NCBI RefSeq assembly: GCF_014349155.1
Contig: NZ_JACSIT010000090.1
Coordinates: 1 to 54,172, forward strand
Length of the DNA: 54,172 bases
DNA from: Neolewinella lacunae
GTDB lineage: Bacteria > Bacteroidota > Bacteroidia > Chitinophagales > Saprospiraceae
Direction: 5' to 3'
Shown: positions 1 through 6,728 of the stretch, in pieces
Layout of the letters: every line of letters begins with the position of its first letter
How positions within the stretch are numbered: position 1 is the first letter of the stretch
Program-made: the position numbers and the translations under genes
Notes under the pieces: model-generated
What the model was told of the DNA's origin: nothing
Database searches by the model: none
Seen by the model: only the letters and a program-made list of their open reading frames with translations

Positions 1-298
1 ACTTACCACTTTTAGTGATGTAGCAGGGGTCGAAAGCAATAACCCTGTCTTTACTCAGATGTTGCTTGACTAGGAGCAAGTTGAGTTGAAAAAAATCAAA
101 AGATCTAGCGAAATTGTGCCGAAACGTACTCTCGTCGCGTTCGTCGTAGCGGGCAAGGTGAGTGAAGTTGTAGCGGCCGTGGATACACAGCCACAAGTCG
201 AACAAGTCAAGTAAAAAATCTCGTTGCCAGACGCCAATGTCATCCATTTGCTGTATAATTGTGCGAGCGAGGGCGCGAGTCTTCGTAGGACAAGTCAT
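1..298 (-). CDS. DDE transposase, N-terminal part (cut by window edge)
   Basis: Reading the minus strand from an ATG at 298 gives an open frame of 99 codons that runs off the left edge. The translation has the look of a Bacteroidota DDE transposase of the IS4/IS701-like superfamily: a helical N-terminal region containing GRYNFTHLARY, then the strand FDPCYITKSGK, whose Asp would be the first catalytic acidic residue. The catalytic core and C-terminus lie outside the window. It is the right-hand part of an insertion sequence transcribed away from the neighbouring gene. The outer end of the element should lie between 299 and about 387, but its inverted repeat cannot be recognised without the other end. 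The superfamily assignment is by pattern only. Confidence 0.75.
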   Translation of the reverse strand, partial: MTCPTKTRALARTIIQQMDDIGVWQRDFLLDLFDLWLCIHGRYNFTHLARYDERDESTFRHNFARSFDFFQLNLLLVKQHLSKDRVIAFDPCYITKSGK

Positions 299-387
299 AG
301 CTTGGTGTGTTTGGTAACTTCCAAGATATGTACTTGTCCGTTTTCATCCAAACTGGCCCATTTTTAGCCTAAAATCACTACGGACCA

Positions 388-2139
388 TTGCTAAGAGAAG
401 ACGTAACTTTAACTGCGGTGCAAAAATCAAGCCTCATTCAACAACTACTCTATTCCGGTAAACCGCTTCCCAAAGAGCTGGCTTTTGTACCCAACGCCAA
501 TAACCCATTCACTGGCCCCGTGCCCTCTGGACCGAAAAATGCTGCTACCTGCCGTTGTAGTATTATTCAGATGGCCCATTCTTACCAACTTACTCGCGAC
601 CATATTAGCGACAATGGCAGTAGAAGGTCTATTTACGGGCTTTATGGCTCGAGGGGCACCACCTTTAACCCAAGCGGAGGAAGCGTGAGGGTATGGTCTG
701 GTTGGGGAATGGAAGGCCCCGCCCGCTGGAATGCCCTTACGGGCCAAAGTCAGGACGGCTGCCCACGCGCACCCTTTGGTGCTACCTGGAATGCCGAAGT
801 AGACGACAACATTGTCGCAAACTTCAATCAGGGTTACGAAATTACAATGCCCGCCCCGAACATTGCTTCCATGGTCTTTAATTATTTATGCATTGATCAG
901 GACGACAACCCACTTGAAACGGATTGCGAGTGCGACGAGGACAAAATAGTACGTTTTCAAGCCCAGTACCACTCAATCACCAAGAGTCAAGCCGAGGTCT
1001 TCAAAGGAGGTCTCTTTTGTGCAAACGATAAGAACGCCGCAGCTGAAGCCATCGATTTTGCCTTGCTGAGTGTGGGCAACCCTTTGAGTGAAAACTTGAA
1101 TGATCCGAACAATCCCTACGCTATAGGAGATTACCAAAACATTGCCGTGAGCATCAACGGATCTACTACAGAATGTGGCATTACTTACTCAAGACCATCG
1201 GTGGTAGACTTCCTTGAATTGGCCTACTATGCTTACCGGTACATTAAAGCTGGAGACTTGATCAACACTGGAGAACCCGTTGCCGATGATGTTCTTCGGA
1301 CGGGCTTTGAACAGTACTATTCCAACAATGTCTTTGATAAACTTAGCGAAATTTTCGATTCTCCTTGGCAAACCTATACTGGTCGCTGTGGAGGTGATAT
1401 AAATGGCCGTTCTGCTGTCTTTCAGTTGTTAGATGACAACAATAATACTTCCCCTACCCAAGGAAATGCTGGTACTGTAAACTTCATTGCTAGATTTAAT
1501 GTGAACCAACCAGTTGAGGTAATGATCTCGTCTGGAGCCAGTATGCGGGTAGCTGGACAAAGAAGGTGGAAAGCGGATGCCTCCGTTTTATCTTCCTTCA
1601 GGCTTGCGAGTGTAGTGCTTGCCACCGCCGAAACAAATGATAATGGAGACCCTGAATTGTGTTGTACACCCGGAATGGCCAGCTATGCCTTATCGGCAAT
1701 CAGTGGGGATGATCCCAGTTCCGGCATCTCTGAAAACACCTGGCGAGGTCTTACCCAAAGTTTTTTTAATGTTTGGGGATTCAATGATTTTCGTATTCGC
1801 CCCGATGATCAAGTTGGCCACTACGTCAGGACAAGCTCAATCTGTGAAAATACTATTTCTGTAGATGACCCAAAAGTACTTCAGAATGATCCCGAGCGTT
1901 TTGCTAAGATCACATCGTTCCAATCTCTCCAAGATTTGATGGTAGACGGTTACAGTAGCGAAGTCTCCATATTTGACATTGCGGGCAGGCGAGTCTGGCA
2001 GGGCAATGACGGCAATCTTTCAAGCCAAGGTTCTATCCTGAACCTTGGACGCCAACTGCCAGCAGGTATTTACTTGGCAGTAGTACGCACAACAGAGGGT
2101 AAAGTCAAAGTGGCCAAATTTGTCCACCAAAATCGCTAA
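388..2139 (+). CDS. T9SS type A sorted secreted protein, 5' end probably lost
   Basis: A 583-codon frame from a TTG. An in-frame stop at 370-372 prevents extension. The last ~75 residues form a T9SS type A sorting domain: a strand with VSIFDIAGRRVW, then LPAGIYLAVVRT and a basic tail KVAKFVHQNR. Such proteins cross the inner membrane by Sec and must carry a signal peptide, but this frame starts directly with soluble sequence. The body (residues ~25-500) is rich in Cys pairs, Asn and Gly, typical of an extracellular domain; I do not recognise a family. The transposase begins 90 bp upstream and points away, so the likeliest reading is that insertion removed promoter and signal peptide, leaving a remnant. 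A true start on the far side of the element cannot be excluded. Confidence 0.7.
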   Translation: MLREDVTLTAVQKSSLIQQLLYSGKPLPKELAFVPNANNPFTGPVPSGPKNAATCRCSIIQMAHSYQLTRDHISDNGSRRSIYGLYGSRGTTFNPSGGSVRVWSGWGMEGPARWNALTGQSQDGCPRAPFGATWNAEVDDNIVANFNQGYEITMPAPNIASMVFNYLCIDQDDNPLETDCECDEDKIVRFQAQYHSITKSQAEVFKGGLFCANDKNAAAEAIDFALLSVGNPLSENLNDPNNPYAIGDYQNIAVSINGSTTECGITYSRPSVVDFLELAYYAYRYIKAGDLINTGEPVADDVLRTGFEQYYSNNVFDKLSEIFDSPWQTYTGRCGGDINGRSAVFQLLDDNNNTSPTQGNAGTVNFIARFNVNQPVEVMISSGASMRVAGQRRWKADASVLSSFRLASVVLATAETNDNGDPELCCTPGMASYALSAISGDDPSSGISENTWRGLTQSFFNVWGFNDFRIRPDDQVGHYVRTSSICENTISVDDPKVLQNDPERFAKITSFQSLQDLMVDGYSSEVSIFDIAGRRVWQGNDGNLSSQGSILNLGRQLPAGIYLAVVRTTEGKVKVAKFVHQNR

Positions 2140-2151
2140 AATCAAGCAGCC

Positions 2152-2784
2152 ATGCCCAATCAATTAATGTTTCTCCGGCACCTCACTTTGGCTTTCCTCT
2201 TGCTCATGCTGGCCGGATGCACGGGCTGTGAGCCCATTGATGGAAGCAACCTGAGCGACCCTTGCGAAGGCCGGCAATGCCGGATTGGGTCTACCTGCGA
2301 AGGGGGAGAGTGCATTTGCAACGATCCCGCCCTGACCATCGGCCCCAGCTTCTGCATCAACCCACAGTATACGGATTCTTGGGTGACGTATGATGTTACC
2401 CCAATTAGCGATACCATGGTGGTGGCGTTGAACGGACAACAATGGCGTGATTTGGATTGGGAAAACTTGCCCGAAAGGGCCATCTCTTTCCGGGGCTGGT
2501 CCTATGCCCGGGGTGGTGACCATAGCATCGGGCCGAGCGTAACATTGACACGCTCGCCGTTTAATCCTGACACCTTGGGGATCTATCCAATCACCAGGCA
2601 AATGGTTACCTATCACTACATTGAGGGCTGTTGTTCCTGCATTGCCCTATTTAGAGGGCGTTTAGTGAATGAGAATACCATCCAAGGCTACGTTACTACC
2701 TCGGGTTGTACCAACCCAGGTGAAAACGGTTTTCCACCCGTGAAATACGAACGCTATCCCATGACTTGGCACCGCTTGAACTAG
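2152..2784 (+). CDS. Cys-rich lipoprotein with EGF-like segment
   Basis: 210 residues starting 12 bp after the stop of the preceding gene. The N-terminus is a lipoprotein signal: a hydrophobic stretch ending in the lipobox LAGC (Cys ~23). Residues ~35-70 contain closely spaced cysteines in an EGF-like pattern (CEGRQCRIGSTCEGGECIC), common in surface-exposed Bacteroidota lipoproteins. The remaining ~140 residues are beta-rich with a CCSC cluster near residue 165; no family recognised. It is probably anchored in the outer membrane and may have been co-transcribed with the sorted protein upstream before that gene was damaged. Function unknown. Confidence 0.7.
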   Translation: MPNQLMFLRHLTLAFLLLMLAGCTGCEPIDGSNLSDPCEGRQCRIGSTCEGGECICNDPALTIGPSFCINPQYTDSWVTYDVTPISDTMVVALNGQQWRDLDWENLPERAISFRGWSYARGGDHSIGPSVTLTRSPFNPDTLGIYPITRQMVTYHYIEGCCSCIALFRGRLVNENTIQGYVTTSGCTNPGENGFPPVKYERYPMTWHRLN

Positions 2785-2815
2785 AGGTCTCCCCGATGGG
2801 CTGCGCAGGGTACAC

Positions 2816-2857
2816 CCTGGCGCTTCTTGCGCGAAGATCTTCGTGAGAAGCACCAGG
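2816..2857. terminator. Imperfect hairpin after lipoprotein gene
   Basis: CCTGG plus GCTTCT and CGAAG on the left pair with CTTCG, AGAAGC and CCAGG on the right, 30 bp after the stop codon. There is no T-run after it, so it is either a Rho-type or processed 3' end or a degenerate intergenic palindrome. Confidence 0.35.
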
Positions 2858-2919
2858 CTGCCCTACAAAAGATGGCCTATCTAAGCATTAGGCCCCCGGC
2901 CCCAAAAGGGGGAGCATTT

Positions 2920-2935
2920 GCGCGGCCGCAGGTGC
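2920..2935 (+). repeat. Dispersed 18-bp motif, copy 1
   Basis: Matches 16 bases of the consensus GGGCGCGGCCGCAGGTGC. It lies 80 bp before the methyltransferase ATG and about 50 bp before a promoter-like TTACCTTCG. Confidence 0.7.
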
Positions 2936-3014
2936 CAGGTTAGGGACGGGGAGAAAGGCAGGTCAACACCCCGAGTGTGTTACCTTCGCCCCGCCGCCAA
3001 CCCCACCCCACGTG

Positions 3015-3692
3015 ATGCTCGCCACCCAACGCCGTACTTTTTCGCTCGGGCCCTACACCCTCCAATTGGATACGGTAGCCGACAGCGAAGCCTTGCTCGA
3101 TGCCCTCATCGCCCGGGGCGCCAGCGACCCCGACTACCAAGACGAGGTGCTCCCCTACTGGGCCGATCTCTGGCACAGCGCCCTGGCCCTTGGCGAATAC
3201 GTGGCCACGGCCGACCAGGACTGGCCCAACACCCGCGTCATTGAGTTGGGCTGTGGACTGGGCCTGCCCGGCATCGCAGCAGTCCTCCGGGGCGGGAAAG
3301 TCACTTTCACTGATTACGTTACGGACGCCCTGGATTTTGCCCGCCACAACCTGGCGCTCAACCAGGCCAATGCCCAGGCAGCATTTCTCCGCCTCGACTG
3401 GCGCGACCCACCGCAGGATGTGCAGTACGACCTCGTCTTGGCCGCCGACGTCGCCTACGAAAGCCGCTTTTTTCAACCCCTCTACCACACCATTCACCGT
3501 TTGTTGGTCCCAGGTGGAGAATGTTGGCTCACGGAGCCGGGGCGGAAGATTGCCCGGGAGTTCCTGGAAGGCTTCAGCGCCGCTGGTTTTGCAGTGCTTG
3601 GTGAAGTCTTTACTACGGTGGCCCTCAATGGTACTGAGCAGCGCGTCCGGTTGGTTCGGCTGCGGAAGCCAGTGGGCGACCTTCCGTCTTAG
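3015..3692 (+). CDS. Class I SAM-dependent methyltransferase
   Basis: 225 residues from the ATG at 3015; a GTG directly before it is the alternative start. The AdoMet-binding motif I is clear (VIELGCGLGLPGIAA, residues ~75-90), followed by an acidic motif II region (VTFTDY) and motif IV (YDLVLAADVAYE). The overall pattern, with a short N-terminal extension and an NLALNQ helix, matches the lysine/nicotinamide N-methyltransferase-like branch (METTL/EEF2KMT-like), so a protein-lysine methyltransferase is likely but the substrate is unknown. A promoter-like TTACCTTCG sits about 25 bp upstream. The stop codon runs straight into a tandem repeat tract. Confidence 0.8.
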   Translation: MLATQRRTFSLGPYTLQLDTVADSEALLDALIARGASDPDYQDEVLPYWADLWHSALALGEYVATADQDWPNTRVIELGCGLGLPGIAAVLRGGKVTFTDYVTDALDFARHNLALNQANAQAAFLRLDWRDPPQDVQYDLVLAADVAYESRFFQPLYHTIHRLLVPGGECWLTEPGRKIAREFLEGFSAAGFAVLGEVFTTVALNGTEQRVRLVRLRKPVGDLPS

Positions 3693-3866
3693 GGGTCGGG
3701 CTGAAGCCGCGACAATACCTTGGACTGCGGTGTTGGGGGTCGGGCTGAAGCCGCGACAGTACCTTGGGCAATCTCTGGGTCGGGCTGAAGCCGCGACAGT
3801 ACCAGGGGGTCGGGCTGAAGCCGCGACAGTACCGGGGGGTCGGGGCGAGTTGAAGCCCGGCTACCC
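3693..3866 (+). repeat. Tandem GGGTCGGGCTGAAGCCGCGA repeats
   Basis: Four nearly identical 27-bp units begin at 3693, 3737, 3777 and 3807, each reading GGGTCGGGCTGAAGCCGCGA plus CA(A/G)TACC. A fifth diverged unit ends near 3866. Spacing shrinks (44, 40, 30 bp), so this is not a regular array. Each unit holds a small GGCT/AGCC palindrome. It starts immediately after the methyltransferase stop and ends just before the ferredoxin promoter. Confidence 0.85.
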
Positions 3867-3873
3867 CTTCATC

Positions 3874-3903
3874 TTTGTCGGTCCGGGTTTTGCGCTACCT
3901 TTG
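3874..3903 (+). promoter_or_regulatory. Bacteroidota promoter for ferredoxin 1
   Basis: -33 element TTTG at 3874-3877 and -7 box TACCTTTG at 3896-3903, separated by 18 bp, 27 bp before the ATG at 3931. Confidence 0.7.
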
Positions 3904-3930
3904 CGCCGCCGCACTAAAAAAGCAAGCCCG

Positions 3931-4266
3931 ATGACTGAAGACGGACTCGTTACCATCACTGTAGTGGATCGCTTCGGCGAAGCCCACGAGCTGGAAGCCC
4001 CCACCGACATGAACATGAACCTGATGGAGGTCTGCAAGGCCTACGAACTTCCCGTGAAAGGTACTTGCGGCGGCATGGCCCTGTGCAGTACCTGCCACTG
4101 TTACGTGCTTTCGGACACGGAGCTGCCCGCGATGGGTGGCGATGAGGAGGATATGCTCGACCAGGCCTTCTTCGTAGAGAGCAACTCCCGCCTGGGCTGC
4201 CAGCTGCGCATTACGCCCGCCCTTGACGGCCTGCGCGTCCAGCTGGCTCCGGAGGCCGAAGAATAA
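3931..4266 (+). CDS. 2Fe-2S ferredoxin (adrenodoxin type)
   Basis: 111 residues. The ATG at 3931 is chosen because it follows a good promoter; the frame is open much further upstream through the repeat tract, which is not coding. Cluster ligands are C46, C52, C55 and C90 in the spacing C-x5-C-x2-C-xn-C (TCGGMALCSTC, then LGC), diagnostic of the adrenodoxin/ISC-type [2Fe-2S] fold. It should act as a cytosolic one-electron carrier. A second ferredoxin of the same type lies 1.05 kb downstream on the other side of the split tRNA gene; the two share the fold but have different N-termini, so they are paralogues rather than a recent duplication. Confidence 0.9.
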   Translation: MTEDGLVTITVVDRFGEAHELEAPTDMNMNLMEVCKAYELPVKGTCGGMALCSTCHCYVLSDTELPAMGGDEEDMLDQAFFVESNSRLGCQLRITPALDGLRVQLAPEAEE

Positions 4267-4291
4267 ATTTTTCCAAAAGACGCAGAAAACT

Positions 4292-4321
4292 TTTGCAGTT
4301 CCAAAACTGTCTGTATATTTG
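4292..4321 (+). promoter_or_regulatory. Promoter of the split tRNA-fMet gene
   Basis: TTTG at 4292-4295 and TATATTTG at 4314-4321 with an 18-bp spacer, 34 bp upstream of the first tRNA base. It would transcribe exon 1, intron and exon 2 as one RNA. Confidence 0.75.
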
Positions 4322-4388
4322 CAGCCCCTTAACGAAGGGACAACAAAATTAACATCGCGGGGTGGAGCAGTTGGTAGCTCGTCGGGCT

Positions 4389-5049
4389 CAAGAACTGTTC
4401 TATTAAAACCAGTTAGCGTGTTTACTAAACAACGTGGCGACATCGCCGAACAGGCTGTTGTACTTCAATCTCTGCGAAGGGGTTGGGGAGTACTGCGGCC
4501 AGTAGGAGATTGGCTCCCTTACGATTTAGTATTGGACGTGAAAGGTAGGTTAGTCAAGGTGCAGGTAAAATTTGCCTGGTTTGATGAAGTTAAAGGCAAC
4601 TACGTTGTCGATAACCGTCGCACCAAAACAAACCGCCGGGAAATGGTCAGGTCAAATTATTCTCTTGCGGATTTTGACTTTGCCATCGCCTACATCAACG
4701 AACTTGATGTATTCTACGTCATGCCTTGTGCAGCGTTTACGGGTTTCGGATCGGAGATACACTTAGTCGAATCCGCAAGCGTCAGCGAAAACCGCGTTCT
4801 GCGGAGTTTCGTGAAGCTTGGAACTTAATAGAACAATGGGCTGCCCCAGAGGAAACTCTGGGGTGAATTTCATCAAATTCGGGGAAGCCTTTAGTATGGT
4901 AATCCCGAGCCAAGCCCGCTGGAAACAGCAGGAAGGTGTAGAGACTTTATGGTGAACACCGTAGCATTAAGTTGCCGGTGAAGAGAAAGTCCAGACCATC
5001 AAATTCGTCACAATCCGGTGACGAGCGTAGCGAAAGCTATAGTGGTAAG
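4389..5049 (+). ncRNA. Group I self-splicing intron (IC3-like), 661 nt
   Basis: Starts after exon U33 and ends in G5049, the U...G boundary rule of group I introns. After the ORF the core resembles bacterial tRNA introns such as the Azoarcus tRNA-Ile intron: P2 hairpin CCCCAGAG-GAAA-CTCTGGGG (4844-4863), TCAAATTCGG (4873-4882), CCGAGCCAAGC (4905-4915), GAAGGTGTAGAGACT (P7 5' side, 4932-4946), and GGTGAAGAGAAAGTCCAG (P7 3' side, from 4977). Two P9-type hairpins follow (CGTCAC/GTGACG and TAGC-GAAA-GCTA). Exon GGCU can pair with GGCT at 4839-4842, placing U33 opposite G, as P1. TGTTCTATTA (4396-4405) pairs perfectly with TAATAGAACA (4826-4835), so the ORF sits in the P1 loop. Confidence 0.92.
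4418..4828 (+). CDS. PD-(D/E)xK homing endonuclease (I-Ssp6803I-like)
   Basis: 136 residues from the GTG at 4418, inside the intron; earlier in-frame starts lie in the exon or upstream and would read through the tRNA. The start TKQRGDIAEQ and the restriction-like core match the small tRNA-intron endonucleases typified by Synechocystis I-Ssp6803I. Visible candidate catalytic residues are E11, D36 (PYDLVLD), Q49 and K51 (KVQVKFA), i.e. PD-...-QxK with Gln replacing the usual acidic residue, as I recall for that enzyme. The expected role is to cut intronless tRNA-fMet alleles at the anticodon-loop sequence and promote intron homing. The stop codon TAA is the first three bases of the 3' strand of the P1 extension, so coding and ribozyme structure overlap. 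Confidence 0.87.
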   Translation: MFTKQRGDIAEQAVVLQSLRRGWGVLRPVGDWLPYDLVLDVKGRLVKVQVKFAWFDEVKGNYVVDNRRTKTNRREMVRSNYSLADFDFAIAYINELDVFYVMPCAAFTGFGSEIHLVESASVSENRVLRSFVKLGT

Positions 5050-5094
5050 CATAACCCGAAGGTCACAGGTTCGAGTCCTGTCCCCGCTACATAG

Positions 5095-5135
5095 AAAGCC
5101 GTTGTCGACAGTGTTCGACGACGGCTTTTCTTTTT
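5095..5135 (+). terminator. Intrinsic terminator of tRNA-fMet unit
   Basis: A 14-bp near-perfect stem (AAAGCCGTTGTCGA with TCGACGACGGCTTT) closed by a 6-nt loop and followed by TCTTTTT, starting 6 bp after the tRNA 3' end. Confidence 0.85.
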
Positions 5136-5317
5136 GCCCCTGCCCGGGAGCGCAGCAACCATGCTGGCAGCCCGCTTTGCAGGCCTTAGTTGGCGGGGCA
5201 TTCAACCAATCTCCTTCACCAGGCATTAGAGCAAGTCAGGATATGCCAAGCTCCGGTTTTCAGCGCTTGCGCAACCGGCCCAGGCCCGCTCCTGCTGCTT
5301 CAAAAAGATAACCCACC

Positions 5318-5659
5318 ATGGCAACCGTTAAATTCACTTTCGAAGACAAAAGCATTTCCCCCAAGACCGTCGAAAATGTTCCCGCGGACGTCAGTATTCT
5401 GGAGGTAACGGAAGAAAACGGCATCCACCTGAACCACAATTGCGGGGAGGTTTGTGCCTGTAGTACCTGCCACATCTACGTACACAGCGGCGGTGAATCC
5501 CTGGAAGAGATCAGCGACAAGGAAGAAGATTTTATCGACCGGGCCATCAACCCCCGCATCGAAAGCCGCCTGGGTTGCCAGGCCGTCATCCTGGACGAAG
5601 ACGCCGTCATTGAGGTAGAGATCCCCGACCAGCGCCAGATCATTGGCCACGAACATTGA
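5318..5659 (+). CDS. fdx: 2Fe-2S ferredoxin, ISC type
   Basis: 113 residues with cluster ligands C42, C48, C51 and C87 (NCGEVCACSTC then LGC); C46 and C49 are extra cysteines inside the loop. The EVCACSTCH loop, the acidic stretch SDKEEDFIDRA and the C-terminal IPDQRQIIGHEH are typical of the ISC-system ferredoxin that donates electrons during Fe-S cluster assembly. IscX follows 117 bp downstream on the same strand, which supports that role. The rest of an isc operon (iscS, iscU, iscA, hscA/B) is absent here, so the pair is a detached part of the pathway. Confidence 0.88.
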   Translation: MATVKFTFEDKSISPKTVENVPADVSILEVTEENGIHLNHNCGEVCACSTCHIYVHSGGESLEEISDKEEDFIDRAINPRIESRLGCQAVILDEDAVIEVEIPDQRQIIGHEH

Positions 5660-5776
5660 TGTTTTTCCCCGGCATTCGGCTCCAAGGGAGTTGAGGAGGG
5701 CGGCTTTGGGCGGCCCTTCCCGCTCCCACTAATCCCCGCCCACACCCGAATGTTTAACCAAAAATACTAAACACAC

Positions 5777-6022
5777 ATGAGTTTTAAAGATTTTGATGAC
5801 TTTCCTTTCGGCTGGGCCGACCACGAAGACATCGCCATGGCCCTTTACGACCGCTTCGGCGACGAGTTTGGCCAAGACCGCATCTACCGCATTCGCTTCA
5901 CGGACCTGCTGGAGTGGATTCTGGAAATTCCGAGCTTTACGGGAACCCGCGAAGGCTCTACGGAAGAGCACCTGGAACAAATCCAGGCCCGCTGGGTGTA
6001 CGAATGGCGGGAAAACCAGTAG
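5777..6022 (+). CDS. iscX: IscX-like Fe-S assembly protein
   Basis: 81 residues, all-helical and acidic. It matches the IscX pattern: HEDIAMALYDRFGDEF, then IRFTDLLEWILEIPSF, and a final helix EEHLEQIQARWVYEW; IscX is a ~65-residue acidic partner of the desulfurase IscS and of iron. The protein is slightly longer than usual because of an N-terminal MSFKDFDDFPFGW extension. Downstream of the ISC-type ferredoxin and 31 bp before kdsC, so the three may be co-transcribed. Confidence 0.85.
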   Translation: MSFKDFDDFPFGWADHEDIAMALYDRFGDEFGQDRIYRIRFTDLLEWILEIPSFTGTREGSTEEHLEQIQARWVYEWRENQ

Positions 6023-6053
6023 CTTTCGCCTGGCCCATTAATCGCTCACGTCG

Positions 6054-6593
6054 ATGAACGAACTGGAAAAATTCGAGACCATCAACACCTTCATCTTTGA
6101 CGTTGATGGGGTATTGACCAATTCCCAGGTATTGGTCATGGAGGACGGTAAACTGCTGCGGCACATGAGCGTGCGCGACGGCTACGCCATCCGCCGGGCC
6201 GTTGACATGGGCTACCGGGTGGCCATCATCACCGGCGGCAAAAGCGAGGGGGTGGTTAGTCGCCTGCGGGATCTGGGCGTGGTCAACATCTACCACAGCA
6301 TCAGCAACAAACTGGACGCCTACCGCGCCTTTATGGAGCTGTACGACGAAGACATCACTTACGAAAATGTGCTCTACATGGGTGATGACGTACCCGACTA
6401 CGAAGTGATGCGCCTGGTGGGGCTCCCGGCTTGCCCGCGGGACGCCTGCCCGGAAATCCTCTCCGTGGCCACCTACGTCAGCCACGCCAACGGAGGGGCG
6501 GGTGCGGTGCGCGACGTCATTGAACGCACCTTGCGCCTCAACGGGCACTGGATCCCCGACGAAGAAGAAAAGGCCCTGGCCAACGGCGGTTGA
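6054..6593 (+). CDS. kdsC: KdsC-type HAD phosphatase (KDO 8-P phosphatase)
   Basis: 179 residues, the usual length of the C0 (cap-less) HAD subfamily. Motif I is FDVDGVLTNS (nucleophile Asp and general acid Asp), motif II ITGG, motif III with a Lys before YRAF, and motif IV YMGDDVPDYEVM. The order and the GKLLRHMSVRDGYAIR segment are characteristic of 3-deoxy-D-manno-octulosonate 8-phosphate phosphatase, which makes KDO for lipopolysaccharide core synthesis in the cytosol. Closely related phosphatases act on KDN-9-P or sialic acid-9-P, so substrate is assigned by family only. No kdsA or kdsB is next to it. Confidence 0.88.
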   Translation: MNELEKFETINTFIFDVDGVLTNSQVLVMEDGKLLRHMSVRDGYAIRRAVDMGYRVAIITGGKSEGVVSRLRDLGVVNIYHSISNKLDAYRAFMELYDEDITYENVLYMGDDVPDYEVMRLVGLPACPRDACPEILSVATYVSHANGGAGAVRDVIERTLRLNGHWIPDEEEKALANGG

Positions 6594-6642
6594 CCCCGCC
6601 GTAACGGACCTCCCCAGCTCTTCCCCTTGGGAGACTGCGCTG

Positions 6643-6660
6643 GCACCTGCGGCCGCGCCC
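6643..6660 (-). repeat. Dispersed 18-bp motif, copy 2
   Basis: Exact reverse complement of GGGCGCGGCCGCAGGTGC. It ends 10 bp before the -7 box of the next gene. Confidence 0.85.
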
Positions 6661-6670
6661 TGAAGAAGTT

Positions 6671-6678
6671 TATCTTTG
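6671..6678 (+). promoter_or_regulatory. -7 box TATCTTTG for oligopeptidase gene
   Basis: TATCTTTG, 51 bp before the ATG at 6729. No TTG-type -33 element is evident; that position is occupied by copy 2 of the 18-bp motif. Confidence 0.6.
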
Positions 6679-6728
6679 TGCGCTGCCAATGGGTAGCGCC
6701 CCTAATTTGCACTCCTTAAGTTTCCAAT

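Larger units (their letters stand above)
4356..5089 (+). tRNA. Initiator tRNA-fMet (CAT), interrupted by a group I intron
   Basis: Exon 1 is 4356-4388 (33 nt) and exon 2 is 5050-5089 (40 nt). Joined they give a 73-nt cloverleaf: acceptor CGCGGGG/CCCCGCT, D arm GAGC/GCTC, anticodon stem TCGGG/CCCGA, loop CTCATAA, T arm ACAGG/CCTGT with TTCGAGT. Initiator hallmarks are present: an unpaired 1-72 position (C1, U72) and three G-C pairs at the base of the anticodon stem. CCA is not encoded. The interruption falls between U33 and C34, directly before the anticodon, so the gene is functional only after splicing. No other fMet gene is visible in the window. Confidence 0.93.

Noticed and set aside
3693..3866. 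Possible CRISPR array
   Set aside because: Units are 27 bp but the spacers shrink from 17 to 3 bp, and there are no cas genes in the window.
4223..4417. In-frame extension of the homing endonuclease ORF upstream of the intron
   Set aside because: It would read through the tRNA promoter and exon 1; the family N-terminus begins at the GTG at 4418.
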